Assembly: GCA_019321725.1 (NCBI GenBank)
Contig: CM033119.1
Location: forward strand, 744,001 to 808,000
Length of the DNA stretch: 64,000 nt
Direction of reading: 5' to 3'
Source of the DNA: Paulownia fortunei
Lineage: Eukaryota > Streptophyta > Magnoliopsida > Lamiales > Paulowniaceae
In this document: positions 37,372 to 49,319 of the stretch, in pieces
Layout: every line of letters starts with the position of its first letter
Position numbering within the stretch: the first letter of the stretch is position 1
Notes under the pieces: model-generated
Told to the model about the DNA's origin: nothing
What the model saw: the letters and a program-made list of their open reading frames with translations, nothing else
The model's database searches: none
Program-made: the position numbers and the translations under genes

Positions 37372-37700
37372 GTTTATTTTAAATTTATCAAAAAATATAT
37401 TTCATGACGAGAGTCGTATAATGGTAATTGTGTCAATATTTCAAACGTGTTTGAAAGAGAAAGAGAGGTGAAATTAGCTATGAACCAGTTGAATTTTATT
37501 TCAAATTTATCCAAAAAGAACTTTTCATGATTAAAGTCGTGTAAAAGTAATTGTGTCAATATTTCGAACATGTTAAAGAGAGAGGGAGGTGAAATTAGCC
37601 ACGGCCACTTGAATTTTATTTTAAATTTACCAAAAATCTTTTCATAATTAGAGCCGTGCAAAGGTAATTGTGTTAACATTTCAAATGTGTTATAGTTGTA
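37372..37700 (+). repeat. 120-bp tandem repeat, about 2.7 copies
   Basis: Units begin at 37372, 37492 and 37612, exactly 120 bp apart, each starting with an 'ATTTTATTT(C/T)AAATTTA' phrase. Shared landmarks are TTTCATGA/TTTCATAA, GTAATTGTGT(C/T)AA and GAGGTGAAATTAGC. The third unit is truncated. An antisense reading frame across it repeats only because the DNA does. Confidence 0.9.
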
Positions 37701-40673
37701 CCACATATTAAATTATAATTTAATGATCTAAAATTTTAGAGGTAGGAGCCAAAGAGGTCAGGTCGTTTGTTTATATTTTCAAAAGAATTTTTTTTTTAGT
37801 TTTTACTATTCAAAAACAAAAAAACATATTTATTTTACTCATTCTCTAACAGAAACTTTACTTATGTTTATTTTTAAGGCTTTTCAATTAAAGTTAAAAA
37901 TTGAAAATGCTAGTTTCTAGACATTTTTAGACCTTTATTTTTCATTTTGTCAAAATAAGACTCACATAATTAATATTTGATATGATGTTTTACAAATTTA
38001 AAAATAATTAAAATAGATTAATAAATTAAATAATATTTTTTCTTTCTATCCTCATAACATTAATGTGATATAAAAAAATATAATAGGACCTACGGCAATT
38101 AAATTTTCATGACATAATTTGATTGATAGGACGTAAAGAATCATAATAGGACTCACAAATAATTACTTTTATAGCATTATCACATAAAAGTTATTTTTTA
38201 AAAATATATAACCAAATACATTTTCAAAAATCATGTATTTTCAGGCATACAACATCATAAATCAAATTCATTTCATTCCTATACTTATATAGCCAATATA
38301 TCCATATAATTAATTCCTTCATATTTTTATTTTTACACAAAAAATTATAAAAACAAATTCAATTTTAAAATTGCTGAAAATATAAATATGAACCAGGAAT
38401 CAACGAATCAGGCTCAAAGGGTGGGGCTTGTTGTCCAGTCAAGCATTGGAAGACTCGTCAAGATATTGGAAAAGTCATACATATCTCAATTTAGGTTGTC
38501 TAGCTGACTTAACCATTTTAGGACTATTAATTTTATGCGATTAATTCACATTTTAACATAAGTAATCAACGACAAAGAATATTCCAAATGTAATTAAATT
38601 AGTTAATTAGTCCAACCAAATTATTTCTGGTCAAGATTTATCGGAGCCAAATCTTATTTTTCCAATAAGTGTGATTCTTCTAGCTACCTACGTGGATTTA
38701 GACTAATCTCTTATTCTTGTCTATATTATATATCTCTTTGCTATTATTGGTTAATTAGGCCATGATTAAGGGTGGCAATATTAGAGTGGATTCATGGTCC
38801 AACCTCCAACTAGTTTTGGGTTGGATTGGGTTTCGTTGAGGTGGGTCTTGTTAGGGCCGTGATCCAAAGTTCAAATGGATCTAACAAATTGAAAATTATA
38901 AATACTTTAAAATTTTAAAATATACTCTTTGAATTATTTTTTTTACTTTTTAAAAAATTCTATCTATACATACTCCAACATAAACCGGTCTTGTTGGGTG
39001 GTGGGTCCAAATGAACCCAAACCCGGAAAAAACTGAAATTTTATAATTAAAAAAAAAAAAAAAAAAACACCAACCAATCCTATGTTTTTCTTCCACTTAT
39101 ACAAAATTATAATACGTCCCCCTCACATCTCTAATCATATAAAAGATAAATAAAATGACTATAAAATACCTAAAATAAAAAATAAGAATAAACATGAAAA
39201 ATTATCAAAACATTGCTAAATGAAAAAAATAAATATGAGTATATAAATGACTAAAACGCCTTATAAAGGGCTATAAAACATTCAATTAACAATTATGCCC
39301 CTAAATGACTAAAGATAGTGCATAAAGGTGGAAAATAACCAAAATATCCTGAAAGAGCCTAAACGAACATTAGAACGTGTAAATGAATTAAACACCAAAA
39401 GGGTCAAAATAACATATGAATATGCAAAATAACTCAAGCACCCCTAAGAAACTAAAAATATATATAAACATGGAAAATTACAAAATGTATCTGCTAAATG
39501 ATCAAAGTGACATGAAGATATCATAATCAGTCTAAGTCCTAAGGCGGAAATTCATTACTTCTATTTTTTATTTACTTTTTATTTGAACAATTGAATTTGC
39601 AATAACTTTTAAAAAAAATTGAAAACTCTATTGTACCCCTCTAAAGTCTATTGTACCTTTTCACACTACTTGAAACTAACACAACAAAAACAAAATAAAT
39701 AAATAAAGGCACTAAAGTAAGATTACTTACTAGATTCACATAATTGATTAGCAAACCTCATTTTTCACCGAATGTGATATTTTATTTTAATTTGATATTT
39801 TATCTCATATTGTATATTATAAACATGTAATGAGTGTATATGATTCATGTTAAATACATATTTAAAGAAATATTTTATACATGTAATATATATCTATAAA
39901 ATAGAATATGAGATAAAATATCAAATTAAAATAAAAGATCCAAAATATTTTTTAACACACAACTCTAAAAAATAGTAGTTAAATAGAAATATGTAATTAA
40001 TTTATGACCTATACTATTGTGCATAAAATAATTATTAAATTCATCATTAAACACATGGTGTTGAACGTATTAGCTTCAGGTACATGAAGATTTTCCTAAT
40101 TTAAAATAAATTATTCCAAGATTTGGTTTTTGAGAATTTATCATGAGTATTTAACCTACCATAGTTGTTACTTGTTAAGGAGGGGTCGTCGCCTGGGTGC
40201 TAGCCCCAACTCCTAAGGCAGTTGTTTCAATAAGAATAGTGTACTTCTTTCTCGTTCCACAAAAAATTAATTGTTCTTAGAGTCCAGACTCTTAGCAAAA
40301 ACTCTTTTCTAGTTAAAGGAATTAACAAATTGCACCAAAAAAGGCATTTCAAGAATCCTTACATGTGAAAAAAAGATGAAAGAAATGCATATTTTTTGTT
40401 CTTTATTATGCTTGATTTCCATCAATATTGTTCTTTATATTTGATGTCAATCAGCCGTTGAATTGTCTACTTTCCCAAATTCATTGTTTGGACATAAGTA
40501 ACTGATCTTTTTAGGCGGCCTTTCTTCAGTTGTTGCAGTCAACTGTTTGTTTAAATCCATGCAGAAAGTTTAGTTACCTTGTCAGGCAACCATCCTATAT
40601 TTATGTCAGCAAAATAGGGGGGAAAAAAAGAAAAAAAAAATCAAGACAAAGATATCCCTCTTTGGCAAAATCC

Positions 40674-42963
40674 ATGGCTCTCTAAACTGGAGATTTGAAG
40701 CCAATATTTTTGACATACTGCTTAATAACAACCTTTGCAGCAGCTGATGAACCACAAGTAATCCATTCTGATTGTGAAGAATACTATGGGAATGTGCATA
40801 TTCCCTACCCTTTTGGCACAAAAGATGGCTGTTTTCTAAGTGATGCATTTGAAATAACATGCAAGAAAAGTGTTAGCCCCCCCAAGACCACAACTAGGCA
40901 CAATTGAAGTCATGAACATATCCATTGATGGTCAGATGAGAATCCTGACTTATTATTCCTCTGAACGCTACTCTTCCAATGGCAAGATAGATTCATCTGT
41001 CTACGCCAAGACGTACTTGGAATAATTTCCCATTCTCGTATACACGAAACAAGTTCACAGCCATAGGGTGCGACACTGTTGCTGTAATTGAAGACAACAT
41101 TGGCAAAAAGTACCAGGCAGGATGCATGTCCCTTTGTAATAGCCAAGATAGTGTGACAGATGGAGTTTGCTAGGGTATCGGATGCTGCTAAACAGCCATA
41201 CCAAAAGGGCTGTTTATTTTTAATGTTAGAGTTTGTAGCCAGTACCGTCATTCCTCAGTCTGGAACTTCAACCCCTGCAGCTTTTCTCTCTTGGTGGAAC
41301 AAGATTCCTACAAGTCCATTGCTGATCTTGGAAACAGACTGTGCTCGTTTGGAAGGTGGGAAATCAGACTTGTGAAGAAGCACAAAAGAATTTGACAGGT
41401 TTTGCTTTCCAGGCTAATAGCTTCTGTTCTAACTCAGATAATGGACCAGGGTACCGCTTTTAGTGCTCTGCAGGCTATCAATGAAATCCCTATCTCCGCA
41501 ATGGTTGCCTAGGTGCTTGACAATAGCTTGTCTTGTTTTATTTTCAGAATCATAAGTTAAGATTTTGATGGAGTTTTATATGTTCAACTGTTCCAAATAT
41601 CGATGAATGCGAGGATTCAAGCAACAAGTGTGTCAGCACAAGCAAATGTGTCAATAGAGGGCAGGAGGTTATAATTGTTCTTTCCCAGAAGGGTTCCACG
41701 GGGATGGCAGAAGTTATGGAACAGGATGCAAAGGTACTGTCTGACTTATATTCTAGATGAAATCAAGTTGTCAGTTTCTTCAACTTGAATAACAACTAAT
41801 GTAAAGAGTCTTTTTTTGATCAATTGTTTTGGTTGGCAGATATTGATGAATGTGGTGACCCAAAGCTCAATGGCTGCCCAAAACATTGCATTAATACTCC
41901 TGGGGGATATACTTGTTCTGAACAGTTTTTATCGTTTAAAGTTTCAGCAGGTAAGCGTTATGTGTCGGTATCTATGTGCAAGAATAGCATTTAATGGTTA
42001 GTATTTATCTTCATTAAACTGAAGGTATATTCAAATGATTATGTACATGCTGATCAACTCAGCAATTTATTCCTCGTCAATAATGTCGATTTCATGAAAT
42101 AATTCAGCCAGATTTCTAAGTGGGGTGTGTAAATATTCATTGTAGGTATTGGAATAAGTCTCGTGGTAGTGTTCGCAGGAAGCTCCTCTGTTTATTGGGG
42201 ATTTAGAAAAAGAAAACTGATCAAACTCACAGAAAAATTCTTTCAGCAAATGGAGGTTCTGTGCTACAACAACTTGCTCAAAAGGAATCATCTCCAAATA
42301 CGGTAAACATCTTTTCAGCCTGATTGTTGGAAAAGGAGGTTATGGAACCGTTTACGTAGGAATTCTGAAAGATGGAAGTATAGTAGCGATAAAAAAGTCC
42401 AAGGTGATTGATGAGAAACAGATCAAGCAATTTATCAGTGAAATAGTTGTCCTCTGCCAAATCAACCAGAGAAATGTTGTCAGGCTCTTAGGTGGTGGTT
42501 TAGAAATTCCAGCTCCTATTCTTGTTTATGAGTTTGTTACAAAGGGCACTACATTTCAGCAAACCAGAAGAGGAGAGGAGCCTGGCTGTCTATTTCCTTA
42601 ATTTCCTGGGGAAGAATCGGTTCATGGAAGTCCTTGAGGATCGTATAGCCCACGAGGGTAATCCCGAGCAGCTCAAAGAAGTAGCTAATCTCGCACAAAG
42701 GTGTTTTAAGTGTGAAAGGCGAAGAAAGGCCTTACATGAGAGAAGTGGCCATGGAACTTGAGGGATTGAGAACAATGGGAAAGCATCCATGGGATAATGT
42801 TGCATCAAATGCAGAAGAGTCTGAACATATGCTAGGCAACAAAATGGAAATTTGTGATCATAATAATAGCAGCAACAGAACTGCAGCTTATGACAGCATA
42901 AGAGGACAGTTAACAATATCAGTCGATGAAACTGGAGACCTATTCACTCCACACCATTTCTGA
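40674..42963 (+). pseudogene. WAKL receptor kinase pseudogene lacking the kinase core
   Basis: Remnants in gene order are: a GUB_WAK galacturonan-binding segment (CEEYYGNVHIPYPFG at about 40770-40820), a further ectodomain in shifted frames with premature stops (TAG and TAA around 41167-41187, the second in GCC-stop-TAIPKG), and two EGF-like segments (about 41600-41740 and 41839-41930, the latter DIDECGD). Then come a membrane and juxtamembrane part (about 42145-42290) and the kinase start ([16 protein letters not shown]). The kinase jumps from the LVYEFV strand straight to the C-lobe end (about 42555). This drops roughly 120 residues, including the HRD and DFG motifs. The first ATG (40674) meets a stop three codons later. 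Introns are retained, so it is a DNA-level duplicate, not a processed copy. It lies in opposite orientation to the other two WAKL copies. Confidence 0.88.
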
Positions 42964-43693
42964 ATAGACCGTTGATGCAGATAACCACTTAGTGTTTAAA
43001 CATGTCATTTCTGAAAGTGAAAGCAATCGTAGAAGCAGGTATTGTTGGTCAGGAGTTCACCACACACTCTACAGAGTTCACTACACAGTTTACAAAGAAC
43101 AATTAAAAGTATAATTGATACTCAAATTGTTTTCTGTCACTCATACCTTGCTGTAAGGAAATTTTAACTTTATTGTTGTGCTTTCATGTATACAAAAACT
43201 AATTTCATACCACTAAAACAGGTTTTTTTTTTCCAAATATATCCACCATTACTGTCAATTTCTTGTTAAGAAGACGGCTATCAGCTCAAGAAGCAAAAAT
43301 TAATAATAGAAGGGAAATTTCCCATTTCTTTTCAAGAAATAAGAGAATAAGTTCAGGAACATCAACCAAATGCTAGGAAAAGAAGCCAGGTGCAGCATGG
43401 GAAAGCACAGTGATTATTTACTAACCCGATAAACTTCATGCTGGCTAGCTTGAAGTTTGAATTGAATATGCATATTTCCCAAAAGCAACATATATTCCCA
43501 ACAAAGAAACTATATAGAGTAATCCCATCAAAAATTAAGACTAGTTACATAGGAACCGCATGAAAATCATAGATCACTTTATAGCACTAATGCTATTATT
43601 ATACAAGGTTTCGTATAAATGCAATCTAGGCATTCCTTGCCTAGCAGTTTCAGGAATTAATAGCAATATCACTGCATTTAGAGCCCAAATTTA
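42964..43693. other. Tail-to-tail spacer in the WAKL cluster
   Basis: Includes the 3' flank of WAKL-A. From about 43180 it matches the 3' flank of WAKL-B (from about 57585) over several blocks, such as CCACCATTACTGTCAATTTC. A stretch at about 43316-43470 has no counterpart there, but its end (ACTAACCCGATAAACT...GGCTAGCTTG) resembles 63101-63150. Confidence 0.6.
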
Positions 43694-46068
43694 TCATCTC
43701 CCTCCATTCATTGGTAAAAGAACATGATCCCTAAGGCTATCATATCCAACACTTATGCTATTACCATCACCATTTGCAAAGCCATTTGATCCCTCACCAA
43801 GCAAGGACTCCATCTCCTCTGCATTGTGTTCATTCCGTGACCATGAGTGTTTTCCTCCAAGTCTCAGCCCTTCTAGTTCCATTGCTACTTCTTTCATACT
43901 GGGCCTGTCTTCACCTTTCACATTTAAGCACCCTTGTGCAAGCCTAGCAACCTCTATTATCTGCTCCCTATTTCCCTCGCCCACAATATTATCATCAAGA
44001 ATTTGGAATAAGCGTTCTTGCTTTAATACAGAGAGGAAAAAGTTGGCTAAATTTTTCTCCTTCTCTGGCTTATCAAAGCTTATTGCTGTCCTGCCTGTTA
44101 GTAGCTCCAAGAGGACAACTCCAAAGCTATAAACATCACTTTTCTCAGTCAATTGGTTCGTTTGCAAATATTCAGGATCTAGGTATCCAAAGGTCCCTTG
44201 CACCATTGTAGATAACTGAGTGTGATCTAGAGGAACCAATTTTGAAGCTCCAAAATCAGACACTTTAGCTGTGAAAGTATGGTCTAAAAGGATATTATCT
44301 GTCTTTACATCTCTATGGATGATTGGAGTAGAAGCCGCAGAGTGTAAATATGAGAGCACACCAGCAGTTTCTGCAGCAATCTTTAACCGCATGTCCCAAT
44401 AAAGAAAACGTGCCTTCGCCTGATTGTGTATGTGTGCAGAAAGGGTGCCGTTGCTGATGAATTCATACACTAGAAGGGGGACTTCTGTTTCTAGGCAACA
44501 ACCAAGGAGCCTAACTACATTCCTGTGGTTTATTTGAGAAAGAACAATCACCTCATTGACAAATTGGTCAATTTGGTTTGGATCAACTCTTTTAGACTTC
44601 TTAATGGCAACTATTCTGTTATCCGGTAAGAAGCCTTTGTATACGGTGCCATAGCCTCCTTGGCCTATGATCATACTGTTATGGAAGTCGTTCGTAGCCT
44701 TATGCAGCTCGGATGAACTAAAAATCTTTGACATATCTGACGATCTTTCTCTTCTGTTGAGTTTTTCTTGTAACAAAATGCCGCCATTCTGAAGAAAGAA
44801 CATTTGCTTCGTCCTGTTCGACCTTCTTCTCTTGAGTTCCAAGTACAACCAGCATGCAGCCAGCAGCAGAACAATGACCCCTAGAGCAATCCCTGTTTAT
44901 ACATGTCATACGTTCCAAGAAGCAAAAAAATTAGATATAAGCTCACTTTTCTACTTTTTACATTGAAAAAATGGACATATAAACTGAAGTAACATGCAAC
45001 AAGATTGAAACAAGTTAATTATCAATATCCATTTGAAATTCAGAGTAAAAAAATGTTACTACACCTTTACTCCTACCCTGCTATCATTATCTGATCTAAA
45101 AACTTATTTTGCACAATACGAATAGTCATGCTAACCTGCTACAAGTCTTAACATAAGTGATTCACCACGACTGCAGCCTGCTCCACCTATTTTTCCATCA
45201 CCCTTGTACCCTTTGGGGCAAGGACAGTTAAATCCTCCTTCCGTGTTCACACAACCATATTTGCACTTGCTGGGACCTGAAACTTTACATTCATCTATAT
45301 CTGCAAAACCAAGTAAACAATATTTACTCTCGAGAAAGAAAGAAAGATCAGTAAGCAAACTAACATCTTGAAACAAACCATACCATGACAACCATCACTG
45401 AGATAAGGATTTCCTTGATAACCCTCCTCGCAACGACATCGATACCCATAACCATTGATGGGCTTGTAGCACCTGGACTTGAGACTTTTACAAGCATAAG
45501 TCGAGGAGTTCATCTGCGCCTCCTCGCATGTCCCATTCCCAAGGGCCCAATCAGCTACCATAGGAAGCTTTTCAACATTCTTTAAGCTGGTAAAGTTCTC
45601 CGCAGAGAAACTGAATGCAGTTTCCTCAACAAGAAAAGCATAACTGCAATTATTGAAGTCCCAAACTTCACTATAATTCCTGTAACTCCTTAAATCAATT
45701 TCCATCCTCGACACGTTCCCGGGGATAGAGGTCTGGCAGCAGCCTAAACCCATGCAGGACCCTTCCACCAGATCATCCTTGGCATCACACATGGCAGTGC
45801 AACCTGTCGTGTAATTGCGGTTGAGCCGCCGCCCGGAAACAAAGCCATATGTATCACAGCCCACAATGGTAAACTTATTAGCAGTATTATTAACTGTAAG
45901 GTATAAGGGTAGCTTTATCCAGGGATCAGCATAGGAAATTCCGCTGCGATTACGAGCATAACAGTCATGTGCTACGAACTGCAAGAGTTTCAGCTGGCCA
46001 TCAAGAGATATGTTTGTGATTTCTATGGAGGTGTCCTGCATGAACAGCTTTGGGGGGTCGGAAGTTTC
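43694..46068 (-). pseudogene. WAKL-A receptor kinase, 3' portion (gene split by a transposon)
   Basis: Exons on the minus strand are 45384-46068 (rest of exon 1), 45136-45300 (EGF) and 43694-44892 (membrane segment, kinase, stop). Splice sites match WAKL-B at every junction. The ectodomain part has paired Cys (GCDTYGF, GCCQTSIPG), an EGF-like segment ending [11 protein letters not shown] and a DIDEC calcium-type EGF. The kinase has [27 protein letters not shown] and GTFGYLDPEY, all intact. Exon 1 is cut at 46068 by the copia composite; the start codon and signal peptide lie beyond it at 55377-55595. The 5' fragment also carries an 11-nt deletion. As a full receptor it is dead, but the kinase exon is open. 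It is about 90% identical to WAKL-B in the kinase exon by eye. Confidence 0.9.
46064..46068. repeat. Left target-site duplication GTTTC of copia composite
   Basis: GTTTC precedes TGTTAGAG here, and the same five bases follow ...CCAACA at 55377-55381. Alignment with the uninterrupted WAKL-B exon shows one such site in the gene, so the second copy came from insertion. Confidence 0.9.
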
Positions 46069-46106
46069 TGTTAGAGTAGGATGCCCAACGCCCCAATTAG
46101 ATTGGG
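46069..46106 (+). repeat. Remnant of 5' LTR (first 38 bp)
   Basis: Identical to 53139-53176. After ATTGGG the left copy switches to a GC-rich array, while the right copy continues into an AT-rich LTR body. This points to an internal deletion or rearrangement of the left LTR. Confidence 0.8.
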
Positions 46107-46272
46107 CGCCCGTCACCCGGCGCTGGGCGCTGGGCTGGGCGCCCGTCGCCCGTCACCCGGCGCTGGGCGCTGGGCACCCGTCCCCCGGCGCCCGGCACCT
46201 GACAGCGGGCGCTGGGCGCCCGGCTGCGCGCCCGACGGGCAGCAGTGGTGCTGCTCGTCGTGTCGTTCCGGG
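46099..46272 (+). repeat. GC-rich degenerate array
   Basis: Phrases such as GGGCGCTGGGC, GCGCCCGTC and CACCCGGCGCTGGG recur irregularly. It is the most GC-rich stretch I see in the window, followed at once by a poly-T run (46277-46300). It sits at the start of the copia composite, right after the LTR remnant. Confidence 0.8.
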
Positions 46273-47548
46273 TCCGTTTTTTTTTTTTTTTTTTTTTTTT
46301 ATTTTCTGAAATATTAAAATTAAATGTTAATTTTAATTTTTTCTGAAAAATTGTTTTTCAAAGAAAAATTGTTTTTTCAAGCAATTAAAAATTATACCAA
46401 GTTAAAAGAAAAATTGCGTTTAACAATTTGGTAAATTTACATATTTTGATAATTACATATGATGTTAATTATGAGCATGTATGGGATGATCATGAGCCAT
46501 TGGACCAATGTGATTGGTCTTATTTAATATTTTTGGATTTTAAAATGGGGCCTGTGAGCCTCTTATTTCATTTATGTAAGTTATTTTATTTTCTGTAAAG
46601 AGAGTAGAATAGAAGGTAAGGTTTTTCTTTTTCTTTGGAAGACGAAGGAGAATAAAAAAGGAAGGCCCATGATTGTATGGGATACAATTATGTAATAGAA
46701 TAGGTTCTATTTCATTTTATTACCCTTAGACTGACCTTAGGTCCATTTATGGCTCAAATGGACCGCATAGGACTGGTTCATGATCATCCATTTATTTAAG
46801 TATGTATTAGATGCATGCTTAGGATTTTATTTAATGCTTTTATGCTTGTGGAATGATATTATGATGTCATGCATTAAATAACCAACATAATTTAAATTAT
46901 GATGAGGTCTTGGATAAAATTAAACCCCACTTAATTTTTAAAATTAAGTAAAAGAATTTTTTGAAAATTCGATTTCAAACAAAAATGGACAAGTTAGGTA
47001 GGACCTATCGTTCCATGCCTACCATCAAAAATAGAGACATGACGACCGCTACCGCACTTGATCACTGACCATGAGTCGTGGGGTGGTCTTGTGTTGGAAA
47101 GCTGTGATCTCTACCAAGCATAGAGATGCTCGTGGGATGGAATCGTCATTATGTTGACCATGAGTCGTGGGACATCTTGATGCTCTATCTACACGAAAGT
47201 TTGATGGGTATTGTTTGACACTTAGTACCATATGGGCTCATAAAATTGGGGTATATGAGAAGAGGTGAGGCAAAACAAACTTGAGGGTTGTATAGTGATA
47301 CAATCGTCAAAGAGTTGACTACCGATAAAAATATTTCATGGGCTCATAAAATTGGGGTGTGAAATATTTTCATTGGACCTCAAGCTCACTAGGAAATTTG
47401 ATTTCCCGAAATTCCATTAGGGGTGATGGAATTCGAAGAAAATAGTGGGAGACATTTAGTATTAAAGACCTTATATTAAATGAATATGTTTTTCCCATAG
47501 TTTACTCATTTTCTGCTTCTTGCATATTTTGTAGATTATTCTACTAAA

Positions 47549-47639
47549 ATGGCAAAGAATCCACTTGCAACAATCATTGAACAAAATAAATTAACTGGAC
47601 CTAATTTTGTCGATTGGTTAAGAAACCTGAAGATAGTTC
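47549..47639 (+). pseudogene. copia gag, N-terminal fragment
   Basis: An ATG at 47549 opens a frame (MAKNPLATIIEQNKLTG) typical of the start of plant copia gag (UBN2-type) proteins. After 30 codons plus one base it is cut by the inverted LTR-like element at 47640. The frame resumes in phase at 49320 once that element and one copy of its duplication are disregarded. This proves that the element entered an existing gag. Confidence 0.85.
47635..47639. repeat. Target-site duplication AGTTC (left) of nested element
   Basis: AGTTC is repeated at 49315-49319, directly bordering TGTTGGG and CCCAACA. It is a five-base duplication of gag sequence. Confidence 0.85.
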
Positions 47640-49314
47640 TGTTGGGTTCGCTATAATCGCAGGGGTATACGCAGCGGAAAATTAAAATTTTTATCAAACA
47701 TAAATTTAACCCCTTTGATTCGAAAGCGATTTTAACGATCGCGCTTATTCAAGTGAATATATATATATAAATATAAAATCGGATTATACCTTTCGTGCAC
47801 TCCGGTTGTTGTAGGGAATGAAGCAATCAAATGCTTATCCTGGACTATCAGAACTCGCAGGGATCCAAGTGTCTCCCCTCTATCAGGTCCACGATACGGA
47901 AAGCAACACCAATCAAAAGGATTCGCTAGTATCCTTTTCATTGTTTACTAATCTAGAACCGGAGTATATTTTCAAGAACAATAAAGATTGATTCTTTATG
48001 TTCTTGAAACAATAATATGAAGAAAATAACAAGAAACTGATTTTCCTTTTTTTTTTTCTTTTCTTTTTCTTGAAGAGTAAAAATAGAAGACTTTAAACAA
48101 AATATTTTTTGCTCAAATTTTTGAATTGAATTATGTAATTTTCATCCCTCATATATATATAGGGTTGAAAATTTTAATCCTTTTCCAACTCTTGGAAAGT
48201 TTTTCTATTTTGAACTACTTCAAAACCTTATTTTGGAAGGATTCCAAATCTTTCAAGAACTCTTCTTTTTTTTCACTCTTCTATTGTATGTGGACTAATT
48301 TGAGACTACATTAATCATCAAAACTGTCTACATACATTGTTGATATTAATTTGAACTCTTCAAATAATATCAAGATAGATATATATATCATATATATATA
48401 CTATAATTATATTTATACATAAATTAAATCTTAGTGGCCTATTTTATCCTATAAAATTGGTCACTTTATTTATTTATCTATAAATATGTTAATTAAATAA
48501 ATCATATTTATTTATTTTATTCTCTTCATACTTTAGTGGGCTTCTTAAGTGATCCACATTTATTTTGGGCTTGGACTCAAAAATCCCCAAATCAATTCAA
48601 TTGATTCAATCCCAATTTAATCAATTCAATTGATTAATTTAATTTACTCCAATTGGGCTTCCTAATCAAATTAGGTCCAATTAAATAATCCAATTACTTA
48701 ATTGAATAATTTAATTTAACTATTAAATTAAATAGAACCCTTAATTAATTAATTGATCAGTATTAATTAATTAATTTCCAACCATTGGATAAAATCTAAA
48801 ATTAAAAATGTTACTTTTCATAAAGATGTGTGACCCTCTTAGGTTCACTACTAAGCTAGTAGTGGGTTTGCAACATTTACAGCTTATGAATAACAATTAT
48901 TCCAATTAATTAATCCAATTAATTAATCCGCTTGGAATCAACTCCTTAATTTCAAGAACCTCACTATCCATGAAAACACCTAGCAAGTAATCATGGCAAA
49001 CTAGTCTTAGGTGAAATAGCGAGTAAACCTATTTCAGTTGCGAGTACCATACACGTACGGTCCTTTCGACAGCTAATCTCCTGATTGAATCTAAGACATG
49101 AATTATAAGTCGAAACCCTAAATGATTCAATTGCTGTGATCCCATTTCAAGTTCCAATGATTCTTGATGAATCATAATTCATTCTGCCTTGGCCAAGGTC
49201 TTTGAATCACGAACTATAAAAACACAGGAGATTCCCTTGTTTAAAAAAAAACAAGTGTCGAATTCTATGTTGGCCACTGACAAACCTCCATGCACACCAG
49301 TGCAACACCCAACA
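47640..49314 (-). mobile_element. Nested solo-LTR-like element, inverted
   Basis: The 1,675-bp unit has ends TGTTGGG/CCCAACA and a 5-bp duplication, no coding capacity, and one orientation-specific near-copy at 53707-55376. These are the marks of a solo LTR from another retrotransposon. It lies antisense to the host copia and therefore in the same direction as WAKL-A. The only differences from the other copy that I noted are a few single bases and T/A-run lengths. Confidence 0.8.
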
Positions 49315-49319
49315 AGTTC

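Larger units (their letters stand above)
36041..40673. other. Spacer between GA20ox and WAKL pseudogene
   Basis: About 4.6 kb without a supported gene. It holds AGCTAGCTAG-type palindromic repeats just after the GA20ox stop (36040-36060) and a G-run tract in the GA20ox 3' UTR (36139-36170). A 120-bp tandem repeat is at 37372-37700. A 'TAAGGGTGGCAA'-type repeat fragment starts near 38766. A degenerate region at 39110-39540 repeats phrases like 'aaatgactaaa' and 'gcccct', suggesting an old minisatellite. Confidence 0.6.

Noticed and set aside
37374..37706. 110-residue repetitive protein on -
   Set aside because: Its internal repeats are explained by the 120-bp DNA tandem repeat.
46010..46317. 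Pro/Arg-rich frames over the GC-rich array
   Set aside because: They bridge the WAKL/copia junction and read simple repeats; not a gene.
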